Below are positions 40,473 to 49,626 of a DNA stretch of 64,000 bases, piece by piece (the first letter of the stretch is position 1; every line of letters starts with the position of its first letter). The position numbers were made by a program, and so were the translations under genes. Below the pieces are notes generated by a model, which saw nothing but the letters and a program-made list of their open reading frames with translations, was not told the origin of the DNA and searched no databases. The stretch is from Methylobacterium variabile (lineage in GTDB: Bacteria > Pseudomonadota > Alphaproteobacteria > Rhizobiales > Beijerinckiaceae): contig NZ_LABY01000047.1 of the NCBI RefSeq assembly GCF_001043975.1, positions 36,733 to 100,732 of the forward strand. Reading direction: 5' to 3'.

Positions 40473-41471
40473 ATGACCCGCCTCCTCGAACGCCCCCTCG
40501 TCCATTTCGGGCTCGCCGCGGCGACCGCGCTGGTCCTGCCGCTCGTCCTGCGCTCGGGCACGCTCGCGAGCGAGATCCTGATCTACGGCCTGGCCGCGGC
40601 CGCCTGCAACCTGCTCCTCGGCTACACGGGACTGCTCTCGTTCGGCCAGGGCATCTTCTTCGGCCTGGGCAGCTACGCGGCCGGCCTGCTCCTGCTGCGC
40701 GCCGGCTGGCCCGCCGTCGCGATGCTGCCGGCGGTGGCGCTCGTGGGGGCGGCGACGGCGGCCGGGGTCGGCTGGCTGTCGATCCGCCGGCAGGGCGTCT
40801 ACTTCGTGATGCTGACGCTCGCCTTCTCGCAGCTGTTCTACTTCCTGTCCTACACGTTCAGCGACCTGACGGGGGGCGACAACGGCCTGCTCAACGTGCC
40901 GCGTCCGCGCCTCGGCGGACAGGCGCTCGCGGACCCCTGGGCCTACTACGCCTTCGTCGCCGTGCTGTTCCTGGCGCTCTTCGCCGCCCTCCAGCGGGTG
41001 GCGCTCTCGACCTTCGGCCGCACCCTGCTGGCGATCCGCGACAACGAGGCGAGGGCGAGCGCCATCGGGTTCCCCGTCCGCGCCTTCAAGGTCGCGGCCT
41101 TCGCGATCTCGGGCGCGGTGACGGCGCTCGCCGGCGCGCTGCACGCCATGCTGATCGGCGTCGCGCCCCTGTCGAACATCGAGTACCACACCAGCGAGAC
41201 GCTGCTGATCATGACGATCATCGGCGGGGCCGGAAACCTGTTCGCCTCGGTGCTGGGCGCCGCCTTCTACCTCGTGGCCGGGGATCTGCTCTCGGCGATC
41301 TGGCCGCGCTGGCTGCTGCTGCTGGGCGCCCTCCTCGTCGCCATCGCCCTGTTCATGCAGCGCGGCCTCTGGGGCCTGATCGAACGGGCCGCCGCGCGTC
41401 TCGCGCGCGAGCCGCGCCCGGACGCCGATGCGTCCGCGGACGCCACCCTTCCGGAGGAGAGCCGCCCGTGA
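40473..41471 (+). CDS. livM: Branched-chain amino-acid-type ABC permease LivM
   Basis: 332 residues, about nine membrane helices. Signature LLGYTGLLSFGQGIFFGLGSYAAGL, FGRTLLAIRDNEARASAIGF and MTIIGGAGNLFASVLGA. Starts 10 bases after livH with GGAG upstream; overlaps livG by GTGA-type coupling at its end. Confidence 0.94.
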   Translation: MTRLLERPLVHFGLAAATALVLPLVLRSGTLASEILIYGLAAAACNLLLGYTGLLSFGQGIFFGLGSYAAGLLLLRAGWPAVAMLPAVALVGAATAAGVGWLSIRRQGVYFVMLTLAFSQLFYFLSYTFSDLTGGDNGLLNVPRPRLGGQALADPWAYYAFVAVLFLALFAALQRVALSTFGRTLLAIRDNEARASAIGFPVRAFKVAAFAISGAVTALAGALHAMLIGVAPLSNIEYHTSETLLIMTIIGGAGNLFASVLGAAFYLVAGDLLSAIWPRWLLLLGALLVAIALFMQRGLWGLIERAAARLAREPRPDADASADATLPEESRP

Positions 41472-42253
41472 CCGCCGCCTCCCACACCGCCGAGCCCGCC
41501 CTCGCCGCCGACGGTCTCGGCGTACGCTACGGCAGCTTCGTCGCCCTCAAGGACGTGACCCTGCGGGTGCACGCGAACAGCGTCCACGCGATCATCGGGC
41601 CGAACGGGGCAGGCAAGACCACCCTGTTCCACGCCCTCACCGGCCGCGTCCGCCCGGCGAGCGGGCGCATCACGCTCGGCGGGCGCGACATCACCCGCAC
41701 CCGCGACGACGACCGGGTGCGGCTCGGCCTCGCCCGCTCGTTCCAGGTCACGAGCCTGTTCGCCACCTTGAGCGTGCGCGAGAACCTGCGGCTCGCCGCC
41801 CAGGGACGCACGCCCTGGGCCGCCCTGGCGCCGTGGCGCCGGGTGCCGGATCGGGACGCCGCCCTCGACACCGCGGACGCGCTCCTCGCGCGCCTCGACC
41901 TCGCGGGCGTCGCGGGCCGGCCGGCGGGGGAGCTCTCGCACGGCCAGCAGCGCCGCCTGGAGGTCGGCATGGCGATGGCGGCGCGGCCCCGGGTGATCCT
42001 GCTCGACGAGCCGACCTCCGGGATGGGCACCGACGACATCGGGGCGATGACCGACCTGATCCGCGACCTCGGCCGCGACCACACCGTGCTGTTCATCGAG
42101 CACAACATGGGCATCGTGATGAACATCAGCGACACCGTCACGGTGATGCGGGCCGGCGAGGTCCTGGTCGAGGGCCGCCCGGCGGAGGTGCGCGACGACC
42201 CGGAGGTGCGCCGGGCCTATCTCGGCAACATGATCACGGGGGACCTGCGATGA
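41468..42253 (+). CDS. livG: ABC transporter ATPase LivG
   Basis: 261 residues. Walker A GPNGAGKTT, the Q-loop in ARSFQVTSLF, signature LSHGQQRRLEVGMAMA and Walker B VILLDEPTSGMG are all present. First nucleotide-binding subunit of the importer. The signature reads SHGQQ where LSGGQ is usual, a normal LivG variant. Overlaps livM and livF. Confidence 0.95.
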   Translation: MTAASHTAEPALAADGLGVRYGSFVALKDVTLRVHANSVHAIIGPNGAGKTTLFHALTGRVRPASGRITLGGRDITRTRDDDRVRLGLARSFQVTSLFATLSVRENLRLAAQGRTPWAALAPWRRVPDRDAALDTADALLARLDLAGVAGRPAGELSHGQQRRLEVGMAMAARPRVILLDEPTSGMGTDDIGAMTDLIRDLGRDHTVLFIEHNMGIVMNISDTVTVMRAGEVLVEGRPAEVRDDPEVRRAYLGNMITGDLR

Positions 42254-42963
42254 GCGCGGGCGCGGCTTTGCGTCTCGACGACGTCCACGGCTACTACGGC
42301 AAGAGCCACATCCTCCAGGGCGTGAGCCTGGAGGTGCACCCGGGCGAGATCGTCTGCCTGCTCGGCCGCAACGGCGCGGGCAAGACCTCGACGCTACGCA
42401 GCGCCAGCGGCCTCCTGCCGCCGCGCCGCGGCCGGGTGACCTTCGGGGGGGCGGAGATCGCCGGCTGGGCGCCGCACCGCATCGCCCGCGCCGGCCTCAG
42501 CCTCGTGCCGGAGAACCGCGGCATCTTCGGCCTGCTCACGGTCGAGGAGAACCTGCGCATCGCGGTGCGGAAGGGCTCGCCCTGGTCGCTCGCCGACATC
42601 CATCGGATCTTCCCGCGCCTCGAGGAGCGACGCCGCAACGGCGGCGCCCAGCTCTCCGGCGGCGAGCAGCAGATGCTCTCGATCGCCCGGGCCCTCCTCA
42701 ACGGTCCGAAACTCCTGATGCTCGACGAGCCGGTCGAGGGGCTCGCCCCGGTCATCGTCGAGGAGATCGTCGCCCAGATCCGCCTGATCCGCGACGCGGG
42801 CGTGCCGATCCTGCTGGTCGAGCAGAACCTCGCGGTCTGCACCGGCCTCGCCGACCGGCACTACATCCTCGAGCTCGGCCGGATCGCCTATCACGCCAGC
42901 GGGCCGGACTTCGCGCGCGACGAGGCGGCGCGCGACCGCTTCCTCGGCGTGAAGGCCCATTGA
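42250..42963 (+). CDS. livF: ABC transporter ATPase LivF
   Basis: 237 residues from an ATGA overlap with livG. Walker A GRNGAGKTS, signature LSGGEQQMLSIARAL, Walker B LMLDEPVEGLAP, H-loop LLVEQN. Second ATPase of the importer; the ending (GRIAYHASG) is a usual LivF tail. Confidence 0.95.
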   Translation: MSAGAALRLDDVHGYYGKSHILQGVSLEVHPGEIVCLLGRNGAGKTSTLRSASGLLPPRRGRVTFGGAEIAGWAPHRIARAGLSLVPENRGIFGLLTVEENLRIAVRKGSPWSLADIHRIFPRLEERRRNGGAQLSGGEQQMLSIARALLNGPKLLMLDEPVEGLAPVIVEEIVAQIRLIRDAGVPILLVEQNLAVCTGLADRHYILELGRIAYHASGPDFARDEAARDRFLGVKAH

Positions 42964-42998
42964 CGCCCCCTCAGCCCTGCCATCACCCGGAAGCCGCC

Positions 42999-44486
42999 AT
43001 GCGCATCGTGACCGCTCGCCTCAACCACGAGACGAACACCTTCTCGCCGCTGGCGACGCCGCTCGCCGCCTTCCGGCCGCTCTGGGGCGAGGAGGCCCGC
43101 GCGGCGGGCACGGGCAGCGCCACGGCGCTCGGCGCCTTCCTGGCCTTCGCGCAGGCGCGCGGCGCCACCGTGGCGGTTCCGGTCTCGGCCCACGCCAACC
43201 CGAGCGGGCCCGTCGCCGACGACGCCTTCGAGGCCCTGTCCGCCGCGATTCTGGCGGCGGTGTCGGAGGGGTGCGACGCCATCCTCCTCGACCTCCACGG
43301 CGCGATGGTGACCGAGAGCCTGGACGACGGCGAGGGCGAGCTCCTCGCCCGGATCCGCGCGGTCGCACCGGACGTGCCGCTCGGCGTGGCGCTCGACCTC
43401 CACGCCAACGTCACGCCCGGCATGGTCGCGGCGGCGGATGTCATCATCGGCTTCAAGACCTACCCGCACGTGGACATGGCCGAGACCGGGGCGCACGTCG
43501 CCCGCCTCGTCGGCCGCATGCTCGACGAGGGCCTGGCGCCGCACCAGGCCTGGTGCCACCCGCCCCAGCTCGCCCACACCCTGCGGATGGACACCCGCGT
43601 GCCCGGACCGATGGCCGACCTCGTCGCCGCCACGCGCGCCATGGAGGCGCGACCCGGCATCCTCGCGGCCACGCTCTTCGGGGGCTTCTCCCTCGCCGAC
43701 CTGCCCGAGGCCGGCGCGTCCTTCGTCGTCGCGGCCGAGAGCGCCGAGCAGGCGCACGCCGCGGCGGCGGAGCTCGGCGCTGCGCTCTGGTCGCGCCGGG
43801 CGGAGTTCGTCTACGACGAGGCGCCGCTGGCGGAATCCCTCGCCGCGGCGCGCGCGGCCGCCGAGGGGCCGGGCATCGGCCCCGTCCTGCTCCTCGACCA
43901 CGGCGACAACTGCATGTCGGGCGGCACCTGCGACGTGATGGACGTGCTCGCCGCCTGCCTGGAGGCCGGCCTCGACGGGATCGTCGCCGGGCCGATCTGC
44001 GACCCCGATTCCGTGGCCGCCCTGTTCGCGGCCGGGACCGGCGCCGCGGCGGAGATCCGGCTGGGCAACAAGGTGGCGCTGCCGGGCTTCCCGGCCCAGG
44101 CCCCGCTCGCGCTGACCGGCCGGGTCGCGTCGCTCGGCGACGGCAGCTACGTCGTCACCGGCCCGACCTATACGGGGCAGCGCTTCTCGATGGGCCGCGC
44201 CGCGGTCCTCGACACCGGCCGGGCGCGCGTGCTGGTGACCGAGGAGCCGCACGAGCCCTGGGACCTCGCGATCTTCACGCAGAACGGCATCGATCCCCGG
44301 GCGGCGCGGTTCCTGGTCCTCAAGTCGCGCATGTATTGCCGGCCGGTCTTCGAGCCGATCGCCCGGGCGGTCGTCGAGTGCGCCAGCGCCGGCGTCACCA
44401 GCTCCGACTACCGCCTGTTCCCCTTCGCCAAGCTGGCGCGGCCGGCCTACCCGCTCGACCGGGACGTGACCTGGGGGCCGCGGTGA
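42999..44486 (+). CDS. M81 family metallopeptidase (MlrC-like)
   Basis: 495 residues. Family features: LNHETNTFSPLATP at the start, LDLHGAMVTE, GVALDLHANVTPGMV with a zinc-ligand Asp/His pair, YPHVDMAETG, and C-terminal LLDHGDNCMSGGTCDVMDVL and SKSRMYCRPVF-like LKSRMYCRPVF. MlrC degrades linearised microcystin fragments in Sphingomonas; most M81 proteins have unknown substrates, probably small peptides or amides. ATG at 42999 is chosen on homology; a TTG at 42960 overlaps livF. Its position after the importer suggests it hydrolyses the imported compound. Confidence 0.92.
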   Translation: MRIVTARLNHETNTFSPLATPLAAFRPLWGEEARAAGTGSATALGAFLAFAQARGATVAVPVSAHANPSGPVADDAFEALSAAILAAVSEGCDAILLDLHGAMVTESLDDGEGELLARIRAVAPDVPLGVALDLHANVTPGMVAAADVIIGFKTYPHVDMAETGAHVARLVGRMLDEGLAPHQAWCHPPQLAHTLRMDTRVPGPMADLVAATRAMEARPGILAATLFGGFSLADLPEAGASFVVAAESAEQAHAAAAELGAALWSRRAEFVYDEAPLAESLAAARAAAEGPGIGPVLLLDHGDNCMSGGTCDVMDVLAACLEAGLDGIVAGPICDPDSVAALFAAGTGAAAEIRLGNKVALPGFPAQAPLALTGRVASLGDGSYVVTGPTYTGQRFSMGRAAVLDTGRARVLVTEEPHEPWDLAIFTQNGIDPRAARFLVLKSRMYCRPVFEPIARAVVECASAGVTSSDYRLFPFAKLARPAYPLDRDVTWGPR

Positions 44487-45244
44487 TCCCCGACGACGCG
44501 GAGGCGGCACCGCTGCGGCGGATCAAGCTCTCCGATCAGATCGCCGAGGACCTGCGCCGGCGCATCGCGCGCGAGCGGATGGAGCCGGGGCAGCGCCTGC
44601 CGAACGAGCGCACGCTGATGCAGCATTACGGCTGCGCCAAGGGGACGATCCGGGAGGCGCTGAAATCCCTGGAGGTGCAGGGCCTGGTGACGATGCAGCC
44701 CGGCCCGAACGGAGGCGCCGAGATCCGGCCGATCTCGATCGACGCCGCGGCCCAGCAGCTGCGGCGCTTCCTGCACTTCCGGAAGCTCGACTTCACCCAG
44801 GTCTACGCCGTGCGGCGCAGCCTCGAGGTCGCGCTCGGCGCCAGCATCGTGGGCCGGATCGACGACGGCACCCTGCAGCAGCTGGCGAGCAACATCGAGG
44901 CCTGCCAGGCGGCGGCCGATGCCGGCGACCTCGCCCGCGGGCGCATCCTGGAGCTGAAGTTCCACGACATCCTGTGCGATGCCAGCGACAACGCGCTGCT
45001 CGCCTTCATGTGTCGGTTCCTGAACAGCCTGCTGCGCGACCTCGTCGAGTTCCGCAGCGGCAGCGCCACGGAATACGAGGCTTTCGGCGCGCACAACATC
45101 GACAGCCATCGCCGGCTCGTCTCCGCCTTCCGGGCCGAGGATGCCGAGGCGGTCGAGGCGGTGATGCACGAGCACATGTGCTGCGCCGAGCACTTCATGC
45201 GCCGGCTCGACGCCGCCTTTCACCGCGATCTCCTGAGCGGCTGA
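44483..45244 (+). CDS. GntR/FadR-family regulator
   Basis: 253 residues from a GTG overlapping the M81 stop. Winged HTH at 12-80 (SDQIAEDLRRRIARERMEPGQRLPNERTL-type region with CAKGTIREALKSLEVQGLV) and a FadR C-terminal (FCD) helical domain (100-240), with metal ligand residues seen as Asp, His and His in FHDILCDAS and HEHMCCAEHF. It probably responds to the imported compound or a breakdown product and regulates the operon that contains it. Confidence 0.92.
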   Translation: MIPDDAEAAPLRRIKLSDQIAEDLRRRIARERMEPGQRLPNERTLMQHYGCAKGTIREALKSLEVQGLVTMQPGPNGGAEIRPISIDAAAQQLRRFLHFRKLDFTQVYAVRRSLEVALGASIVGRIDDGTLQQLASNIEACQAAADAGDLARGRILELKFHDILCDASDNALLAFMCRFLNSLLRDLVEFRSGSATEYEAFGAHNIDSHRRLVSAFRAEDAEAVEAVMHEHMCCAEHFMRRLDAAFHRDLLSG

Positions 45245-45292
45245 CGGGCGCGGTCGAGTTCGCGCGCAGACGGCAACACGAGCGAGGACGGA

Positions 45293-46534
45293 ATGCAGAA
45301 CCTGACGATCAACGCCGGGCGCCTGTGGGACAGCATCCACGAGACGGCGCGGTTCGGGGCCTGCGACGGCGGAGGCGTCGATCGGCTCACGCTCACGGAC
45401 GAGGACAAGCGCGTCCGGGACTGGTTCTGCGACACCGTCGAGGCGCTGGGCTGCACGGTCACCGTCGACGAGGTCGGCAACATGTTCGCGCACCGCCCCG
45501 GAAAGCGCGACGACCTGGATCCGATCGCGATCGGCAGCCACCTCGATACGCAGCCGACCGGGGGCAAGTTCGACGGCATTCTCGGCGTCCTTGCCGGCAT
45601 CGAGATCCTGCGGACCCTCGACGAGGCCGGCTACATCACGAACGCCCCCCTGGAGATCGTGAACTGGACGAACGAGGAGGGCACCCGCTTCTCTCCGGCG
45701 ATGCTGTGCTCCGGCGTGTTCGCGGGCGTCTTTCCTCCCGACTACGCGTGGTCGCGGACGGACCGCGACGGCATTCGCTTCGACGACGCCCTCGACCGGA
45801 TCGGCTATCGCGGCACGGAGAAGGCGGGCGGCCACCGGCTCGGCGCGATGTTCGAACTCCACATCGAGCAGGGGCCGATCCTGGAAGCGGAGAACTGCAC
45901 GATCGGCGTCGTCACCGGCGTCCAGGGTGCGCGCTGGTACGACGTTCGCCTCGCGGGAAGCACCGGGCATACCGGCGCGACCCCGATGCGCCTGCGGCGG
46001 GATGCCCTCGTCGGCGCCTCCGAGCTCGTCCTGGCCGTTCAGCGGATCGCGCAGGACCACGGGCCGGAGGCCGTGGCGTCGGTCGGGCGGATCGACGTCG
46101 CACCGAATTCGCGCAACGTGGTCCCGGGCGAGGTCTCGCTCAGCGTCGACCTGCGCCACCCCGACGACGCGACGCTGGCCCGCATGGCCGAGAGCTTCGA
46201 AGCGGAGCTCGGGCGGATCGCCGACCATCACGGTCTGGAGCGGGATCTGACACCTGTCTGGGACTCGCCCGCGGTCCGGTTCGCACCGGAGCTGATCGCC
46301 CGCGTGGAAGCCGGCGCGGAGCAGGCCGGCCTCCGTCACCGGCGCCTCGTGTCCGGCGCCGGGCACGACGCGGCCTACATCGCACGCGTGACGCCGACCA
46401 CGATGGTCTTCGTGCCCTGCCTCGGAGGGGTCAGCCACAACGTCGCGGAATCGACCACGCTCGACGAATGCCGGGCCGGCGCGCAGACGCTCCTGAATGC
46501 CGTCATCGCGCATGACAATAGTCTCATAGATTGA
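45293..46534 (+). CDS. M20 N-carbamoyl-L-amino-acid hydrolase/allantoate amidohydrolase-like
   Basis: 413 residues, zinc-dependent amidohydrolase. Metal-site motifs: GSHLDTQPTGGKFDGILG (His and bridging Asp), NEEGTRF (Glu pair) and FELHIEQGPILE (His), with the final His in SGAGHDAAYIAR and SHNVAESTT. This subgroup hydrolyses ureido or amide bonds (carbamoyl amino acids, allantoate, beta-ureidopropionate). It follows the GntR gene and probably belongs to the same uptake-and-hydrolysis pathway. Its TGA stop is the first three bases of the palindrome at 46532. Confidence 0.93.
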   Translation: MQNLTINAGRLWDSIHETARFGACDGGGVDRLTLTDEDKRVRDWFCDTVEALGCTVTVDEVGNMFAHRPGKRDDLDPIAIGSHLDTQPTGGKFDGILGVLAGIEILRTLDEAGYITNAPLEIVNWTNEEGTRFSPAMLCSGVFAGVFPPDYAWSRTDRDGIRFDDALDRIGYRGTEKAGGHRLGAMFELHIEQGPILEAENCTIGVVTGVQGARWYDVRLAGSTGHTGATPMRLRRDALVGASELVLAVQRIAQDHGPEAVASVGRIDVAPNSRNVVPGEVSLSVDLRHPDDATLARMAESFEAELGRIADHHGLERDLTPVWDSPAVRFAPELIARVEAGAEQAGLRHRRLVSGAGHDAAYIARVTPTTMVFVPCLGGVSHNVAESTTLDECRAGAQTLLNAVIAHDNSLID

Positions 46535-46585
46535 TACCAGCGCGCTTTCGCATCGGCACCGCGATGCGAAAGCGCGCTGGTATCA
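46532..46585. repeat. Perfect 24-bp palindrome, shared stop codons of convergent genes
   Basis: Arms 46532-46555 (beginning TGATACCAGCGCGC) and 46562-46585 are exact reverse complements around GCACCG. Both outer ends are TGA when read outward: they are the stop codons of the genes ending at 46534 (plus) and 46583 (minus). It will act as a terminator for both. Its exactness and placement suggest a mobile or dispersed element inserted between the genes. Confidence 0.85.
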
Positions 46586-46966
46586 GAACATCCCGTTCGG
46601 GTTGGCGGAGGTGTCGGTCAGGACCTGCAGCACGTCCCAGTGCTCGACGATCCTGCCGTCCTCATCGAGCCGGAAGATGTCGATGGCGGCGTAGTCGTGA
46701 TCGCCCGGCCAGTGCTGGAGACAGTGCAGCACGACCATGTCGCCCTCGGCGAGGACCCGCTTCACCTCGACCCGCTTGCCCGGCCATTCCCGCGCCATGC
46801 GCTCGAAATAGGCGATGAAGCCGTCCTTGCCGGTCGCCACGTGCGGGTTGTGCTGGATGTAGTCGTCGCCGGCATAAAGCTCGATCGCCTCGCGCGGCCG
46901 GCACGCGTTGAACATCAGCTCGTAGAAGGCGACCACGGTTGCCTTGTTGCGCGCGAGGTTGGTCAT
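46583..46966 (-). CDS. SnoaL-like/NTF2-fold protein
   Basis: 127 residues from ATG at 46966 with GGAGAGG ahead of it. NTF2-like fold: [67 protein letters not shown]. This is the predicted SnoaL-like aldol condensation/ester cyclase group found in many bacteria, with no settled function. Ends in the shared palindrome, converging on the amidohydrolase. Confidence 0.88.
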   Translation of the reverse strand: MTNLARNKATVVAFYELMFNACRPREAIELYAGDDYIQHNPHVATGKDGFIAYFERMAREWPGKRVEVKRVLAEGDMVVLHCLQHWPGDHDYAAIDIFRLDEDGRIVEHWDVLQVLTDTSANPNGMF

Positions 46967-47113
46967 GTCGCCTCTCCACGAAGACCAGGAACTGGCCGCT
47001 CGTCCCGCCAGCCGAGCCGCGTCGCGCCCGACCGGAGGGACAGTCATCACGCTCGTCGAACCGGGGATCCTGCCTCCTCGCCGACAGCGACCGGACGTCG
47101 GGGAAGAGCGCCG

Positions 47114-47608
47114 CTAGGCGCGGGAGAGCAGGACGAGGAGCGCCGCGAGGCTTGCCAGCGCGACCGGCATCTGGATCGGGCGCAGGCGCGCGAAGGACAG
47201 GGGCGCCTCCCCGCGCCGGGCGGCGATCGGATCGAGCACCGCGATCAGGCCGAAACCGACGAGGAGGCAGACCGTGGCGGTCGCGGCGCTCCCCAGCACG
47301 ACCGCCACCAGCGCGCCCCAGCCGAGGGCGAAGAGCGCGAGCATCGTGGCGATCTGCGCGAGCGTCGCGCCGCCCTCCGTGCGGAAGCTGACGCCGCGGC
47401 GCACGCCGGAGAGGAACAGCAGGATCGCGCAGCCCCACAGGAGCGTGAGGGTCAAGGCCATCCGGCCGGGATCACCCGCGAGCCACCAGGCCGCGGCCGC
47501 CCCCGCCACGAAGGGCAGCATGGGGCCGAAGCCGAGCACGAGGCTGAGCCAGGGCACGGCCCGGGGCTCGTGGACCGTGAGGGTGCGCCCGGCCGCGTCC
47601 TCTCGCAT
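47114..47608 (-). CDS. DUF3429 family membrane protein
   Basis: 164 residues with five hydrophobic helices. VPWLSLVLGFGPMLPFVAGA, LLWGCAILLFLSGVRRG and GEAPLSFARLRPIQMP match the small inner-membrane family DUF3429, which has no known function. No partner is evident; it stands alone between the SnoaL-like gene and the acyl-CoA synthetase. Confidence 0.85.
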   Translation of the reverse strand: MREDAAGRTLTVHEPRAVPWLSLVLGFGPMLPFVAGAAAAWWLAGDPGRMALTLTLLWGCAILLFLSGVRRGVSFRTEGGATLAQIATMLALFALGWGALVAVVLGSAATATVCLLVGFGLIAVLDPIAARRGEAPLSFARLRPIQMPVALASLAALLVLLSRA

Positions 47609-47712
47609 GGTCGCGCTCTCCTGTTGCCCTCCTACCTAAGTCGCCGCGGGCGCGCCGCTACACCTGGAGCGGAACGGCCGCTGGAATTCCGCTCGGCCCC
47701 TGTCGGTCAACA

Positions 47713-47750
47713 CGACGCCGGCCGAACGGCCTTCGCCCCGGCCGGCGTCG
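47713..47750 (-). terminator. Hairpin after acyl-CoA synthetase gene
   Basis: CGACGCCGGCC (47713-47723) and GGCCGGCGTCG (47740-47750) form an 11-bp perfect stem with a 16-base loop, 53 bases after the minus-strand stop at 47804. A second hairpin (GAGCGGAA 47667-47674, TTCCGCTC 47687-47694) lies further on. Confidence 0.6.
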
Positions 47751-47803
47751 ACCGGGGGCGGCCGCGACGCCCTCGCGGGCGCCGTCGCGCGGGCGAGGTG
47801 ACG

Positions 47804-49417
47804 TCATCGGCCGCGGGCAGTCTCCTCGGCGGGCCAGGCGAGGTCGGCGTACTGCGTCCGCAGCTCGCGCTTGAGGAGCTTGCCCGCCGTGTTGCGGGGC
47901 AGGTCCTCCTGGAACAGGATGCGCTTGGGCACCTTGAACGGCGCGAGCCCGGTGCGGCAATGGGCGATCAGCTCGTCGGCCCCGGCGGTTTCGCCCGATC
48001 GCAGCACCACGATCGCGGTCACGGCCTCGATCCAGCGCGGATGCGGCAGGGCGATCACCGCGACCTCCGAGACGGCCGGATGGGTGAACAGCACCTCCTC
48101 GACCTCGCGGCTCGCCACGATCGTCCCACCGGTCTTGATCACGTCCTTCACCCGGTCGACGACGGTGATGTAGCCCTCCTCGTCCATCACGCCGACGTCG
48201 CCGGAGTGGAACCAGCCGCCCCGGAAGGCCTCGTCCGTCTCCTCCGGCTTGTCCCAGTACCCGGCCATCAGTTGCGGCGAGCGGTGGACGATCTCGCCCC
48301 GCTCGCCCGGGGCGACGTCGCGCATCGCGTCGTCGACGACCCGCGTCTCGACGTTGAACACCGGGCGGCCGCAGGAGGCCGGGCGGGCGTCGTGCTCCTC
48401 GGGGCGCAGCACCGTGGCGAGCGGCGCGATCTCGCTCTGGCCGTAGCAGTTGTAGGGCTGCGCCCCGGGCAGGCGCGCGCGCAGCTCCTCGAGCACCGGC
48501 ACCGGCATGATCGAGGCGCCGTAATAGACGTGGCGCAGGCAGGCGAGGTCGCGCCGCGCGAAGTCGGGCGAGCGCAGGAGGCTGATCCACACCGTCGGCG
48601 GGGCGAAGAATGAGGTGAGGCGGTGCTCCTCGATCAGCCGCAAGCAGGTCTCGGGGACCGGCGCCTCGATCAGCACCGTCTCGGCACCGGCGAGCAGCTG
48701 GGGCATGGTGAAGGCGTGCATCTGCGCCGTGTGATAGAGCGGCAGCGCGGCGAGCGCCCGGTCCCCGGGGCCGAAATCGAGCGCGACGATGCAGCTGAGA
48801 TACTCGGCCAGGAGCCCCCGGCTCGTCATCATGGCGCCCTTGGGCGCCGCGGTCGTGCCCGAGGTGTAGAGGAGCTGCACCACGTCGTCGTCCGCGACCG
48901 GCACGTCGACCGGCGCGACGTCGCCGTCCGCGCCCGCCAGGGTCAGCACGTCGAGGCCGCTGCCGCCGAACAGCGTCCCAAACCACGGCCCCCTCCCCTC
49001 GTCCAGGGCCTCGCGGGCGTTCCCCGCGAGGGCCGGATCGACGATCAGCGCCCGCGCGCCCGACTGCTCGACGACGTAGCGCAGCTCGCGCCCGGTCAGG
49101 GCGTAGTTGACCGGGACGTGGATGATTCCGGCCCGGGCGCAGGCGAGCCACAGGATCAGGTACGCGTCCGAGTTGCGCCCGAGCGCACCCAGCCGGTCGC
49201 CCCGGGCCAGCCCCGCGTCGAGCAGGCCGCGGGCGACCCGGTCGACGGCGCGATCCAGGGCGGCGAAGCTCCAGCGCCGGTCGGCGAACGAGAGGGCGGT
49301 GCGATCGCGGTGTCGCCGCGCCGTACGGCGCAGGGCGTCGGAGATCGTGTCGCGCCGGGCCCGCGCGGCCTCGTGCCCGGCGGGCGTCCCGTCCGATCCC
49401 ATCTCACCCGAGTTCAT
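47804..49417 (-). CDS. AMP-forming acyl-CoA synthetase
   Basis: 537 residues, ANL superfamily. YTSGTTAAPKGAMMTSRG (P-loop), YNCYGQSEIAP (usual YGxTE region, here YGQSE), GWFHSGDVGVMDEEGY, VDRVKDVIKTGGTIVASREVE and the C-terminal Lys in TAGKLLKRE. It is a fatty-acid/aromatic acyl-CoA ligase of unknown substrate. GGGAGGA precedes the ATG. It is 209 bp from an ABC binding protein encoded upstream on the same strand, which may supply its substrate. Confidence 0.92.
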   Translation of the reverse strand: MNSGEMGSDGTPAGHEAARARRDTISDALRRTARRHRDRTALSFADRRWSFAALDRAVDRVARGLLDAGLARGDRLGALGRNSDAYLILWLACARAGIIHVPVNYALTGRELRYVVEQSGARALIVDPALAGNAREALDEGRGPWFGTLFGGSGLDVLTLAGADGDVAPVDVPVADDDVVQLLYTSGTTAAPKGAMMTSRGLLAEYLSCIVALDFGPGDRALAALPLYHTAQMHAFTMPQLLAGAETVLIEAPVPETCLRLIEEHRLTSFFAPPTVWISLLRSPDFARRDLACLRHVYYGASIMPVPVLEELRARLPGAQPYNCYGQSEIAPLATVLRPEEHDARPASCGRPVFNVETRVVDDAMRDVAPGERGEIVHRSPQLMAGYWDKPEETDEAFRGGWFHSGDVGVMDEEGYITVVDRVKDVIKTGGTIVASREVEEVLFTHPAVSEVAVIALPHPRWIEAVTAIVVLRSGETAGADELIAHCRTGLAPFKVPKRILFQEDLPRNTAGKLLKRELRTQYADLAWPAEETARGR

Positions 49418-49626
49418 GGCGCATCCTCCCTGGGCCTTCGTCATGGCGTGCCTTTTCCAGGCATCGTTCCGCCGGCCGGACCGGCCGTGGCCGAAGCGGC
49501 CACCGGTTCGGCGACGAGAATGACACAGAAACGGAAACCCGAGCAGAATTGCGCGGCGCAACTCCGCCCGGGTCCGGAGCCGAGCACCCCGCCGGCGGCG
49601 TTCCCGGACCGACGGGGCGGGCCGCG

